Of a DNA stretch of 64,000 nucleotides, positions 40,278 through 48,556 are shown piece by piece (positions within the stretch are counted from its first letter, which is position 1; every line of letters begins with the position of its first letter). The DNA is taken from assembly GCF_947568225.1 (NCBI RefSeq), contig NZ_CANOOQ010000001.1, forward strand, positions 1,116,001 through 1,180,000. The letters are read 5' to 3'. This DNA comes from Faecalispora anaeroviscerum (GTDB lineage Bacteria > Bacillota > Clostridia > Oscillospirales > Acutalibacteraceae). The notes under the pieces were generated by a model. That model saw only the letters and a program-made list of their open reading frames with translations. It did no database searches and was not told the origin of the DNA. A program made the position numbers and the translations under genes.

Positions 40278-40319
40278 TATATGCCAATTGCGGGGTGAAC
40301 AAGCCAGCAACAAGGGAAG

Positions 40320-41135
40320 TTAGTACTTGGTGTCATAGTGCCAGGGCTTGCCGCCGGCCAGGCAGCCGCCATCCACCACATACATCTGGCCGCTCATATA
40401 GCTGGACGCGTCGGAAGCCAGCAAAATGACCATGCCAAGCAAATCCTGAGGGGTACCCGCACGCTCCATGGCTATTCTTTGCAGAAGGAACGAAGAGCGC
40501 TCCGGATCATTCCACAGCGGAGCGGTAAGCGGAGTGCTGATATGCCCCGGCGCCAGCGCGTTGGAACGAATTCCATACTGTGCCCATTCAATGGCCTGCG
40601 CTCGCGTCATTGCTGCTACGCCGCTTTTGGAGGCGCCGTATACCCCACAGCCGCCGAGCATCATCACGGCATTATACGATGCAACATTAATAATGCTGCC
40701 GTTTTTGGCGACTAGCATATGCTTGGCAACCTCTTGACTCAGAAAAAACGCGCCCTTTAAATTGACGCCCATAATCCTGTCGTAGGTTTCCTCATCCGCA
40801 TCCAGACTACCATCTCTTTTATTGATTCCCGCGCAATTGATCAGAACATCAATCCTGCCGAATTTTTCAATAACAGCCTGCACGCACTGTTTGATAGAAT
40901 TCATCTCCAGCAGATTCAGTCCAAAAAGCTCTGCGGAGTTTCCTTGTGCAAGAATTTGGGCTTTCACTTCACCCAAGCCTTTTTCGTCCCGGTCACACAA
41001 AGCCATATCCGCGCCGATTTCCGCCAGCCCTTTTGCAAGCTCGCTGCCAATTCCTCCGGCTGCACCTGTCAACAGGACCACCTTGCCCTCAAGCGAGAAC
41101 AACTCTGATAACCGATCTTTGACCTTTTGAGACAT
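40320..41135 (-). CDS. Short-chain dehydrogenase/reductase of the sugar regulon
   Basis: 271 residues. Cofactor loop LLTGAAGGIGSELAKGLAEI (~21-40), INCAGINKRDG, catalytic Ser in NVASYNAVM and YGASKSGVAAMTRAQAIEWA (Tyr-x3-Lys), ending APGHISTPL and MYVVDGGCLAGG. It resembles gluconate 5-dehydrogenase and GolD-type SDRs. It is divergent from the ABC transporter and shares the operator pattern with it, so it acts on the imported substrate or an early intermediate. Confidence 0.93.
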   Translation of the reverse strand: MSQKVKDRLSELFSLEGKVVLLTGAAGGIGSELAKGLAEIGADMALCDRDEKGLGEVKAQILAQGNSAELFGLNLLEMNSIKQCVQAVIEKFGRIDVLINCAGINKRDGSLDADEETYDRIMGVNLKGAFFLSQEVAKHMLVAKNGSIINVASYNAVMMLGGCGVYGASKSGVAAMTRAQAIEWAQYGIRSNALAPGHISTPLTAPLWNDPERSSFLLQRIAMERAGTPQDLLGMVILLASDASSYMSGQMYVVDGGCLAGGKPWHYDTKY

Positions 41136-41181
41136 AGTTACACCCCTTATCTGTTTTCAGCATTATTGATATGATGTATGA

Positions 41182-41231
41182 TGTATTACAGATTACAAGT
41201 GCATTATACAAACATCACATCTTTCTGTCAA
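41182..41231 (-). promoter_or_regulatory. SDR gene promoter with GntR operator
   Basis: Minus strand: TTGACA (41231-41226), 17-base spacer, TATAAT (41208-41203), then TGTAATACA (41190-41182) just past the expected start site. The 41232-41420 stretch is very AT-rich with nothing else recognised. Confidence 0.85.
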
Positions 41232-41424
41232 TAGGAAAACAAAATTTTAAGCAAATATTATATTTGATTGCAAATTATAAAAAATTATAGTTTTTATAAT
41301 AATAATTAAAATAATTTGATATTATTTTAACAGTTATGATAAAGTGATTTAGAATGATATAATAAATATTAACTATAAACTACATCTCATTTTTTAAATT
41401 TTTATATTTTTTATTATTTTTCTA

Positions 41425-41478
41425 TTGACAGCAAAATAGCGAGAGAATATAATAAGCGCATGATATGTTGTAATACAG
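41425..41478 (+). promoter_or_regulatory. ABC transporter promoter with GntR operator
   Basis: TTGACA (41425-41430), 17-base spacer, TATAAT (41448-41453), start near 41460, then TTGTAATACAG (41468-41478). The core TGTAATACA is identical to that of the divergent SDR promoter. Confidence 0.85.
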
Positions 41479-41556
41479 ATATACAGGATAAGAACCATAT
41501 TCGACACCTGAACGGCAAAAGTCGGCACATAATTGATTGCAAGCAGGGAGGCTACT

Positions 41557-43095
41557 ATGGAAGCAGATACCACTTTGCTGGTTGCAAAAGGAATCACCAA
41601 GCGTTTTCCCGGCGTTCTTGCCTTATCCAATGTAGATTTTGAATGTGAAAAGGGAGAAGTCCATGCATTAATGGGAGAAAATGGCGCGGGAAAATCTACA
41701 TTATCCAAAATAATTGCCGGAGTATATCCCCCGGATGAAGGAACGATTTATCTGGATGGCCAGGAGGTTCACTTTCAAAATACCAAACAGGCCATCTCCA
41801 GTGGAATTTCTATCGTGTCGCAGGAGTTCAATCTTCTGCCCCACCTGTCGGTAGCGGAAAACGTATTTCTGACCGACGACTTCTATTATTATAAGCGGCT
41901 GCGCATCAGCAACCGAAAAAAGATGGTTGAGGAGTCCCGCAAGCTGCTTGCTACCTTCGGCATGGAAGAATTCATTGATCCTTACCAAAAGGTTGAGAGC
42001 CTTTCTGTGGCGCAGAAACAAATCGTGGAGATAATTAAGGCGGTTTCTACCAAAGCCAAGCTGGTGATACTCGACGAACCGACGGCGACGCTTTCCCATA
42101 AGGAGGTTAGCAGCTTGTTCCGCGTCATTCGTCAGCTGAAGTCGGAGGGCATGAGCTTTATTATTGTTTCTCACCGCATCAACGAGGTCTACGAAATTTC
42201 AGACCGGATCACGGTACTGCGAGACGGAAAACTGGTGCTTTTGGGCGCGAAAACCGCAGAGCTGGATCAGAATGATCTGATCAAAAACATGGTCGGGCGT
42301 GAAATTAACGATCTGTACTGCTGCGGAACCTTTCAGAAGCAGAATTTGACCGGACGTCCGATTGTAATGGAGGTTCGGAACATGACTGACAAGCGTCAGT
42401 ATGTAAAGAACATTTCTTTTGATCTGCGCGAGGGAGAAATTCTCGGCATTTCCGGCCTGGTTGGCGCGGGCCGAACCGAACTGATTCGGTGTGTGTTTGG
42501 GATCGACCCCCGATCAAGCGGCACAGTAAAGGTGATGGGAAAGGAAGTTCCTCCCAACAGTATTTCTGCGAGCATGCGCAACTCCATGGGCTTTGTGCCG
42601 GACGACCGGCATCAGGTGCTTCTGCAGCAGGTTAGCGTAGTCAAAAACATCTGTCTTGCACACCACGTACTGAGTCCCGGATTATTCATCAATCAAAATA
42701 AAGAAGACGAGCAGGCCGAAGAACAGGTAAAAAAGCTGTACATAAAGGTGGCAAATTTAGATCATCTGGTCTGCAATCTGAGCGGAGGCAATCAGCAGAA
42801 GGTACTGCTCGGCAAATGGCTGATGCTGAACCCCAAAATTCTGTTTGTAGACGAGCCCACCCGCGGAATTGATATCGCTGCCAAATGCGAAATTTATGCC
42901 ATTATGAAACAGCTGGCTGCCTCCGGTGTTTCCATCGTCATGGTTTCCTCCGAAATTCCTGAAATTTTAGGCGTGTGCGACCGCACCCTGATTATGAGGG
43001 ACGGGCAGCTTACCGCTAATTTGGATATTGAGGATGCCACGGAAGAAAAAATCGGTTATTACGCTACACTTGGCACGATTGAGGAGGCGGTTTAG
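41557..43095 (+). CDS. Sugar ABC transporter, duplicated ATP-binding subunit (RbsA-like)
   Basis: 512 residues from ATG 41557 after GGGAGG. Two ABC modules: GENGAGKSTLSKIIAGVYPP (~38), LSVAQKQIVEI and VILDEPTATL in the first; GLVGAGRTELIRCVFG (~295), LSGGNQQKVLLGKWLM and LFVDEPTRGIDI in the second. Degenerate motifs in one module are normal for this CUT2 family, which powers uptake of pentoses and similar sugars. First gene of the transporter operon. Confidence 0.95.
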   Translation: MEADTTLLVAKGITKRFPGVLALSNVDFECEKGEVHALMGENGAGKSTLSKIIAGVYPPDEGTIYLDGQEVHFQNTKQAISSGISIVSQEFNLLPHLSVAENVFLTDDFYYYKRLRISNRKKMVEESRKLLATFGMEEFIDPYQKVESLSVAQKQIVEIIKAVSTKAKLVILDEPTATLSHKEVSSLFRVIRQLKSEGMSFIIVSHRINEVYEISDRITVLRDGKLVLLGAKTAELDQNDLIKNMVGREINDLYCCGTFQKQNLTGRPIVMEVRNMTDKRQYVKNISFDLREGEILGISGLVGAGRTELIRCVFGIDPRSSGTVKVMGKEVPPNSISASMRNSMGFVPDDRHQVLLQQVSVVKNICLAHHVLSPGLFINQNKEDEQAEEQVKKLYIKVANLDHLVCNLSGGNQQKVLLGKWLMLNPKILFVDEPTRGIDIAAKCEIYAIMKQLAASGVSIVMVSSEIPEILGVCDRTLIMRDGQLTANLDIEDATEEKIGYYATLGTIEEAV

Positions 43096-44103
43096 ATGAA
43101 CCAAAAAACGCTGAATGCCCCACCGCGGCTGCTGCGCACTTATAAAGACTATAAAACGGAAATTTCTATGCTGGGGATTTTTATCATCAGTTTTCTCATC
43201 ATGAATTTTCTGTCCCCGTATTTTGCTACCTCTAAAAACCTGATGAACGTCATGACACAGGTCTCCACCAATTCGCTGATTTCCATTGGTATGACCCTGG
43301 TCATCCTCACCGGCGGAATCGATCTTTCCGTTGGCGCCGTACTCGGAATTTCTGCCATGGCGGCCGGTATGGTGCTAAAGTTCACCGGCAGCATCGCGCT
43401 CGGCGTAATGGCGGCGTTGGCAGTGGGGTTGGCTGTCGGCCTCATCAACGGGTACCTAATCGGGTACCTGAACATGCCGGCCTTCATCGTTACCCTGGGT
43501 ATGATGCAAATTTGCAGAAGCCTTACGTATGTGATGTCGGACGGCAACACCGCAAGCAATTTTCCCGACGCCTTCTCCCTGCTGGGAAAGGGCAAGCTGT
43601 TCGGCGGCATACCGATGTACGTTGTATTGATTATGCTGCTGTATATCCTTTTTATTTTCATCATGTCCAAAACTAAATTTGGGCGTTTCATCTATGCAAC
43701 CGGCTCCAATCCGGAGGCGGCCCGTCTATCCGGCATCAATATAAAATTCCACACGATGATGACCTATGTGATTTCGGGTCTTTTGTCCGCAACAGCGGGC
43801 CTTGTCATGATTTCACGTATGATGGCTGTGGACCCCACCTACGGCAAGGATGCGGAAATGGACGCTATTGCCGCCGTGGTCATCGGCGGAACGAGTATGA
43901 TGGGCGGCAAAGGCTCTTTGTGGGGAACTCTGATCGGCGTTCTTCTGGTTGGATTTTTGCGCAATGCGCTCAATCTGGGTGGAATCAATCCCTTCTGGCA
44001 GGGCAGTGCGGTTGGCGCCGTTATTATCTTTGCGGTTTTAACAGAGCGGCTCTCCAACAAACGGGTATCCCGCAAAAAGAACAAGCCACAGGCAGGCAAA
44101 TAA
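43096..44103 (+). CDS. Sugar ABC transporter permease (RbsC-like)
   Basis: 335 residues; ATG 43096 directly abuts the upstream stop, so the genes are coupled. About ten hydrophobic helices, with GMTLVILTGGIDLSVGAVLG (~70) and the family signature ARLSGINIKFHTMMTYVISG (~210), then IGGTSMMGGKGSLWGTLIGV (~260). It forms the membrane channel of the CUT2 transporter. Confidence 0.95.
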   Translation: MNQKTLNAPPRLLRTYKDYKTEISMLGIFIISFLIMNFLSPYFATSKNLMNVMTQVSTNSLISIGMTLVILTGGIDLSVGAVLGISAMAAGMVLKFTGSIALGVMAALAVGLAVGLINGYLIGYLNMPAFIVTLGMMQICRSLTYVMSDGNTASNFPDAFSLLGKGKLFGGIPMYVVLIMLLYILFIFIMSKTKFGRFIYATGSNPEAARLSGINIKFHTMMTYVISGLLSATAGLVMISRMMAVDPTYGKDAEMDAIAAVVIGGTSMMGGKGSLWGTLIGVLLVGFLRNALNLGGINPFWQGSAVGAVIIFAVLTERLSNKRVSRKKNKPQAGK

Positions 44104-44208
44104 TCTTTTGGGTCTTCCATTTAAATGTATGGAGTAAAACACTGTCTGCAGATTTTTGGAACGGAATCGTCCGCTCTGAAAATTTAGCAATAGATTAGGA
44201 GGATATGT

Positions 44209-45198
44209 ATGAAAAAATTTGCATCAATCGTATTGTCTGCGATGTTGATCACATCCGTCTTTTCCGGCTGCGGTGCCAGCCAGACCAACAGCACAGCCCC
44301 GCAAAGCAGCGAGCCTCAGGCTACCTCAAAGAAAATTGCATACCTCACCCCTTCCATGGATGTACCGTTCTGGCGTTATATAGCAACCGGCATTGAAAAC
44401 ACCGCAAAAGAAAATTCTTTGGAGGTTCAGGTATACGACTCCAAGGACAGCGCGGATACGCAGCTGAAAAATGCGCAGGATGCCGTTGTAAAGCAGGTTG
44501 ACGCCATTGTGATTTCTCCGGTAGACAGCGCTTCCTGCCCCACTGTACTTTCTTTGGCCGAAGAGAACAAGATTCCGGTCGTGATCTGCGACATCGGTAC
44601 CAACTCCGGTACCTATGCCTCCTTTATTTCTACTGATAATGAAAAGGGTGCCAAGATCATCGGCGATTATCTGGCTGGACTGCTCAAAGAAGGCGACAAG
44701 GTTGCTCAGATTACACTGAACCAGGCCAGAATCAACGGTCAGCTCCGCAAGAAGGGCTTTGAAGAGGGAATCGCCTCGAAAAAGCTGGTGCAGGTTGGTT
44801 TTAAACAGATGGAAAAGGTAAATCGCCAGGAAGGCGAAACTTTTGCTCAGGATCTGATTACTGCCACCCCTGACCTGAAAGGCCTGTTTGTACATGCGGA
44901 AGACCCCACCATGGGCGCTGTAACCGCAGCGGCTTCTGCAAACCGTACCGACCTGAAAATCGTCGGGTTTGACTGCTCCCCCGAAATGCTCAAGGGCATT
45001 GAAGCCGGCACCGTAGCAGCCACCTCCGCTCAGCAGCCGATTCTGATGGGCAAAACCTCTGTGGAGCAGGTCGTAAAAGTTCTGAAAGGCGAAACCCCTG
45101 AAAAAGAAATCAAGATGGATACCCTTTTGATCACCAAAGAAAACATTAAAGAGCTGGAAAACAGCACTCTGTATGAAACCGTTTTGACCAAGGATTAA
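44209..45198 (+). CDS. Sugar ABC transporter substrate-binding lipoprotein (RbsB-like)
   Basis: 329 residues with a lipoprotein signal: MKKFASIVLSAMLITSVFSG then CGAS, Cys at 22. The type 1 periplasmic-binding fold reads KIAYLTPSMDVPFWRYIATG, DAVVKQVDAIVISPVDS, YASFISTDNEKGAKIIGDYL and LKIVGFDCSPEMLKGIEAGT. It captures the substrate outside the membrane. The pocket does not tell which sugar. The 105-base gap before it, with a good ribosome site, could allow higher expression than the permease. Confidence 0.94.
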   Translation: MKKFASIVLSAMLITSVFSGCGASQTNSTAPQSSEPQATSKKIAYLTPSMDVPFWRYIATGIENTAKENSLEVQVYDSKDSADTQLKNAQDAVVKQVDAIVISPVDSASCPTVLSLAEENKIPVVICDIGTNSGTYASFISTDNEKGAKIIGDYLAGLLKEGDKVAQITLNQARINGQLRKKGFEEGIASKKLVQVGFKQMEKVNRQEGETFAQDLITATPDLKGLFVHAEDPTMGAVTAAASANRTDLKIVGFDCSPEMLKGIEAGTVAATSAQQPILMGKTSVEQVVKVLKGETPEKEIKMDTLLITKENIKELENSTLYETVLTKD

Positions 45199-45245
45199 TT
45201 TTTTACCGGTCATTGCTTTTTCACGCGGAAAGGAGGAAAATCCTT

Positions 45246-45914
45246 TTGCTGCAAATTAAAAAAGTTTTTGATTTATCTCAACCCGTCTACGACAAATGCC
45301 CCGGCTGGGAAACCTACGAAATGACCAGCATGCGGTATGAGGCCATTTACCCCAAAGACCGCTTTAACGCGGAAAGAATCAGCCTGAATGCCCATACCGG
45401 CACTCATCTGGATGCCCCGTTCCACTTTGACCCCGAGGGAATCACCATCGACCAAATCCCGGTTGAACGCTTTCAGGGTCAGGCCGTTCTGGTTAATCTG
45501 GACGGAATCGTGCAGGACAAAGAAGGGATTTGCGCGAAGCATCTGGAGCCATACAAAGACCTGATCCAGAAAGACTCCATTGTGGTTCTTCACACCGGCT
45601 GGTGCCGTCTGCGTGGATTCACCGAGCGGTATTATCATGACTGGCCCTATTTGTCACGAGAGGGAGCCGAATGGCTGCGTGACAAACAGGTAAAAGGCGT
45701 AGGGATCGATACTCTAAGCATGGGCGGCTGGTACGAGGGTACCGGCAGACCCTGCCATGAGACCCTTCTACCGGCCGGGGTCTGGCTTTTGGAGGAACTG
45801 GATATTCCTCCCGAGCTTTTGCAATACAAAACCTTCTATTTGAGCGCATACCCCATCAAACTGCGGGGATTCTCCGGCGCACCGGCCCGTGCAGTGGGTA
45901 TGATTCTGGAATAA
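45246..45914 (+). CDS. Cyclase-family (kynurenine formamidase-like) metal hydrolase
   Basis: 222 residues from TTG 45246, 9 bases after AAGGAGG; the frame is open from 45213 but that start precedes the ribosome site. The metal-binding signature is LNAHTGTHLDAPFHFDPEGI (HxGTHxDxPxHF, ~50-69), followed by VVLHTGWC and GIDTLSMGG, with the second-shell HETLLPAG. The fold hydrolyses amides or lactones. As last gene of the transporter operon it may open a lactone or ring form of the imported substrate. Confidence 0.88.
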   Translation: MLQIKKVFDLSQPVYDKCPGWETYEMTSMRYEAIYPKDRFNAERISLNAHTGTHLDAPFHFDPEGITIDQIPVERFQGQAVLVNLDGIVQDKEGICAKHLEPYKDLIQKDSIVVLHTGWCRLRGFTERYYHDWPYLSREGAEWLRDKQVKGVGIDTLSMGGWYEGTGRPCHETLLPAGVWLLEELDIPPELLQYKTFYLSAYPIKLRGFSGAPARAVGMILE

Positions 45915-45924
45915 CGGGATACCG

Positions 45925-46049
45925 GGGGCGGTGCTTACTCCATGAACCCCTTAAAATGATAAATGGATTTCTTTATCATTATTTTCCCCCTTGTCTCCCC
46001 CTTATAGTAAACCTTCTGAAAAGCAAATTTTTGATAAAAGCACCGCCCC
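45925..46049. repeat. Long-range inverted repeat, arms 12 bp
   Basis: GGGGCGGTGCTT (45925-45936) and AAGCACCGCCCC (46038-46049) are perfect inverse copies with 101 bases between. The loop is AT- and C-rich with no ORF. It could be the closing stem of an unknown RNA or part of the operon's 3' end. Confidence 0.5.
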
Positions 46050-46098
46050 TGTTTTACCGGCAGTCTTCGCTTTTGCCAGGCGTGGCTGCATGAGCATA

Positions 46099-46140
46099 GC
46101 AAAGCACCCCAACAGCTTGTGTTGGGGTGCTTTGCATTTT
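46099..46140 (+). terminator. Strong hairpin terminator after the transporter operon
   Basis: GCAAAGCACCCCAAC (46099-46113) pairs perfectly with 46121-46135, followed by ATTTT. Confidence 0.75.
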
Positions 46141-46184
46141 AAGTGGGTGTCTTAATAAGCCACCTTTTCGGCTTTGTTACAATA

Positions 46185-47117
46185 TTACTCTGAAAACAGC
46201 GGGGTAGAGAGATACCGCTCTCCGGTATCCGGCAGAATAGCAACAATCACCTTGCCCGCATTTTCCGGGCGTTTAGCCAATTCTGTTGCCGCCCAAATGG
46301 CCGCACCAGAAGAAATCCCCACCAGCAGACCCTCTACTTTTGAAAGCTCTTTGCCAGCAACAAATGCATCCTCGTTCTTCACACGGATAATCTCATCGTA
46401 AATTGCGGTATTGAGCACCTTAGGCACAAACCCTGCTCCAATTCCCTGAATCTTATGGGGACCGGACTTTCCTTCCGACAATACCGGCGAAGAATCAGGC
46501 TCCACAGCGACCACTTTCACATTCGGATTTTTCGACTTGAGGAACTCACCGGTACCGGTAAGCGTTCCACCGGTACCAACACCGGCTACCAAAAAGTCTA
46601 CCTTGCCGTCGGTATCCTCCCAAATTTCAGGGCCGGTTGTTTTTCTGTGAACCTCCGGGTTGGCGGGGTTCACAAACTGACCGGGAATAAAGGAATGGGG
46701 AATTTCCTGGGCCAGCTCGTCGGCCCTGGCGATTGCGCCTGCCATTCCTTTCGCGCCTTCCGTCAATACAAGTTCTGCGCCATAGGCTTTCAGCAGATTT
46801 CTGCGCTCAACGCTCATGGTTTCCGGCATGGTAAGAATAACGCGATACCCGTGTGCCGCCGCCACAGAAGCAAGGCCGATACCGGTATTTCCGCTGGTAG
46901 GCTCAATAATGACAGATTCGGAATTGAGCAACCCCCGCGCCTCAGCGTCTTCGATCATCGCCTTGGCAATTCTGTCCTTTACGCTTCCGGCCGGATTAAA
47001 ATACTCCAGCTTGCCAATTACAGTTGCCTTCAACTCATGCTTCTTTTCATAGTTGGAAAGTTCCAAAAGAGGAGTTTTTCCGATCAGATCTGTCAGACTC
47101 TTAAAAACCTTTGCCAT
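46185..47117 (-). CDS. cysK: Cysteine synthase A (O-acetylserine sulfhydrylase)
   Basis: 310 residues from ATG 47117 after GGGAGG. The PLP lysine is in EYFNPAGSVKDRIAKAMIED (~39-58); EPTSGNTGIGLASVAAAHGY (~75) binds the substrate carboxylate; VAGVGTGGTLTGTGEFLKSK (~178) holds the phosphate; GISSGAA ends the site. It makes cysteine from O-acetylserine and sulfide. No cysE is adjacent. A perfect palindrome between promoter and start indicates dedicated control. Confidence 0.97.
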   Translation of the reverse strand: MAKVFKSLTDLIGKTPLLELSNYEKKHELKATVIGKLEYFNPAGSVKDRIAKAMIEDAEARGLLNSESVIIEPTSGNTGIGLASVAAAHGYRVILTMPETMSVERRNLLKAYGAELVLTEGAKGMAGAIARADELAQEIPHSFIPGQFVNPANPEVHRKTTGPEIWEDTDGKVDFLVAGVGTGGTLTGTGEFLKSKNPNVKVVAVEPDSSPVLSEGKSGPHKIQGIGAGFVPKVLNTAIYDEIIRVKNEDAFVAGKELSKVEGLLVGISSGAAIWAATELAKRPENAGKVIVAILPDTGERYLSTPLFSE

Positions 47118-47140
47118 AAGACGACCTCCCAAAATCATTT

Positions 47141-47163
47141 AAACATATAAGCAATATATGTTT
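47141..47163. promoter_or_regulatory. Operator palindrome of cysK
   Basis: AAACATATA (47141-47149), AGCAA, TATATGTTT (47155-47163), perfect 9-bp arms just downstream of the expected transcription start. Position fits a repressor such as an Rrf2-type CymR/IscR protein; which one is unknown. Confidence 0.7.
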
Positions 47164-47174
47164 TATTGATTTAT

Positions 47175-47203
47175 ATAATACAGCGCTTCTTCAGAATTGT
47201 CAA
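47175..47203 (-). promoter_or_regulatory. SigA promoter of cysK
   Basis: Minus strand: TTGACA (47203-47198), 17-base spacer, TATTAT (47180-47175). Confidence 0.85.
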
Positions 47204-47224
47204 TCATTTAATTTCTATTCCTGG

Positions 47225-47400
47225 CTAATCGTTCAGGCGCTCTTCTTTTTCCGCACCTGAACCACAGAAAATACGGATAAAGTTTTCTGCGACAGGCGAA
47301 AGAGAAACATTCTTTCTCCAAATGTGCGCGGTACCCGTCATCAAAAGAGGCTCTTCAACCCGCACTGCGGGGCTGCGATTCCCCCGGAGGACACTATACC
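47225..47400 (-). pseudogene. Remnant of a LysR-type regulator (C-terminal end)
   Basis: The last ~58 codons before the stop at 47225 read like the end of a LysR effector domain: VRVEEPLLMTGTAHIWRKN then LSPVAENFIRIF, matching the usual P-L-RT--L--RK---LSPAA--FI pattern. Upstream the frame runs into unrelated sequence near 47410 with no DNA-binding domain. It is therefore a truncated, dead copy left beside cysK. Assignment is by pattern only. Confidence 0.4.
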
Positions 47401-47473
47401 GAGGCGCAGCGTTCACTGTCGCCTTTGCCCATGTTATAAAAATACAGCACAACTGCAAACACAAATGGTACTG

Positions 47474-48136
47474 TTAAGTTTCTTTGTTAATAAACATGAT
47501 TGTAAAACCTATCAGCAAAAATATCGAACTTACTATAATTGCCTTTTCACACCATATATTTACGCAAAGGCTTCCTATAACCGCTCCAATCACAAAGATT
47601 CCGATAATACCCAAATATAAGAAACCGGTTTTCTTTTCTGCTTCATTTTTGGTAAGGCCATAATTGCTGATATTCTGCACAGCTACCCGCAGATTGCCGA
47701 TACACATGGTAGTGGCCACTCCATTTCCATTCACCTTTCGAAAACTCTCCACCTGCGCACCACAGACAAATGAGATTAGACCATTAGCAAACAGGTTCAG
47801 ATTTTGAGGCATAAATGCAACAACAAATAAAAGAATGGCTTCCGTCATAAGTACAGCCTGGCGCCAGTGAAAGCGCCGTGCATTAGTAAAGCATTTTTTT
47901 ATAATTTCGGCAATAGCAATACCAAAAGAAAATGATAAAACAGGAAAAAGATATTGCCACGCTAAAGAGAAATGACCCATTGAAAGATTGACCCCAAACA
48001 ATAAAATATTTCCTGTTTGGGCATTTGCAAAAACTTGTCCTCGACATATATAGGAATACGCATCCATAAACCCACCAGATAGCGTTAATAAAATTACGAG
48101 AGGCAGGGACTCGGACATTTGTTGAGCTTTTATCAC
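47474..48136 (-). CDS. DUF1275 (YoaK) family membrane protein
   Basis: 220 residues from GTG 48136, 7 bases after AGAGGAG; an ATG at 48178 lies before that site. Six hydrophobic helices. Family features include LTLSGGFMDAYSYICRGQVF (~13-32) followed by ANAQTGNILLFGVNLS, and VVAFMPQN, CGAQVESFRKVNG and CIGNLRVAVQ. The DUF1275 family has no established function. The gene is AT-richer than its neighbours and sits among decayed genes, so transfer is possible. Confidence 0.88.
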   Translation of the reverse strand: MIKAQQMSESLPLVILLTLSGGFMDAYSYICRGQVFANAQTGNILLFGVNLSMGHFSLAWQYLFPVLSFSFGIAIAEIIKKCFTNARRFHWRQAVLMTEAILLFVVAFMPQNLNLFANGLISFVCGAQVESFRKVNGNGVATTMCIGNLRVAVQNISNYGLTKNEAEKKTGFLYLGIIGIFVIGAVIGSLCVNIWCEKAIIVSSIFLLIGFTIMFINKET

Positions 48137-48301
48137 TGATTTCTCCTCTCTTGCTTGCCGCAGAAAAATAAATTTCATTTATCAATATTTTAGAATTAAT
48201 TATATAACACATTTCTCAGACTTACAACCATGGTTCTCTCAGGCCAAGTTCGAGATGTTGACAAAGACTGTTGTGAGGCCCTTTGATGTGATAAAATAAC
48301 G

Positions 48302-48434
48302 TCAGCTGCCTCAGCCGCGCTTGTATTTTTACATTAAGCCAATCCTCGAGCCGCTTTTCGCCTTTCTAGAAGCGATCACGTTCCCCATGATGGTCGGCAT
48401 TGCATGCATTTTAACCGGCTCTAAAACAAAATAA
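48302..48434 (+). pseudogene. Remnant of an EamA/DMT permease (C-terminal end, frameshifted)
   Basis: SAASAALVF then, after a one-base shift, IKPILEPLFAFLEAITFPMM and VGIACILTGSKTK up to TAA 48432-48434 match the last two helices of drug/metabolite transporters. Nothing of the first eight helices remains. The strand is opposite to the adjacent DUF1275 gene, and a working terminator still follows it. Confidence 0.5.
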
Positions 48435-48436
48435 CG

Positions 48437-48470
48437 GTATAGCATCAATGCTATACTGTTGTTTTGTTTT
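48437..48470 (+). terminator. Terminator after the DMT remnant
   Basis: GTATAGCAT (48437-48445) pairs with ATGCTATAC (48448-48456), then TGTTGTTTTGTTTT. Confidence 0.7.
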
Positions 48471-48556
48471 ACTGTAATCGATCGTATTCTCGCTAAAAGA
48501 ATCAGGGCTGCGAAGGACACACACCCACGGCCCTTCACAGCCCCTTCTGCTTTATT

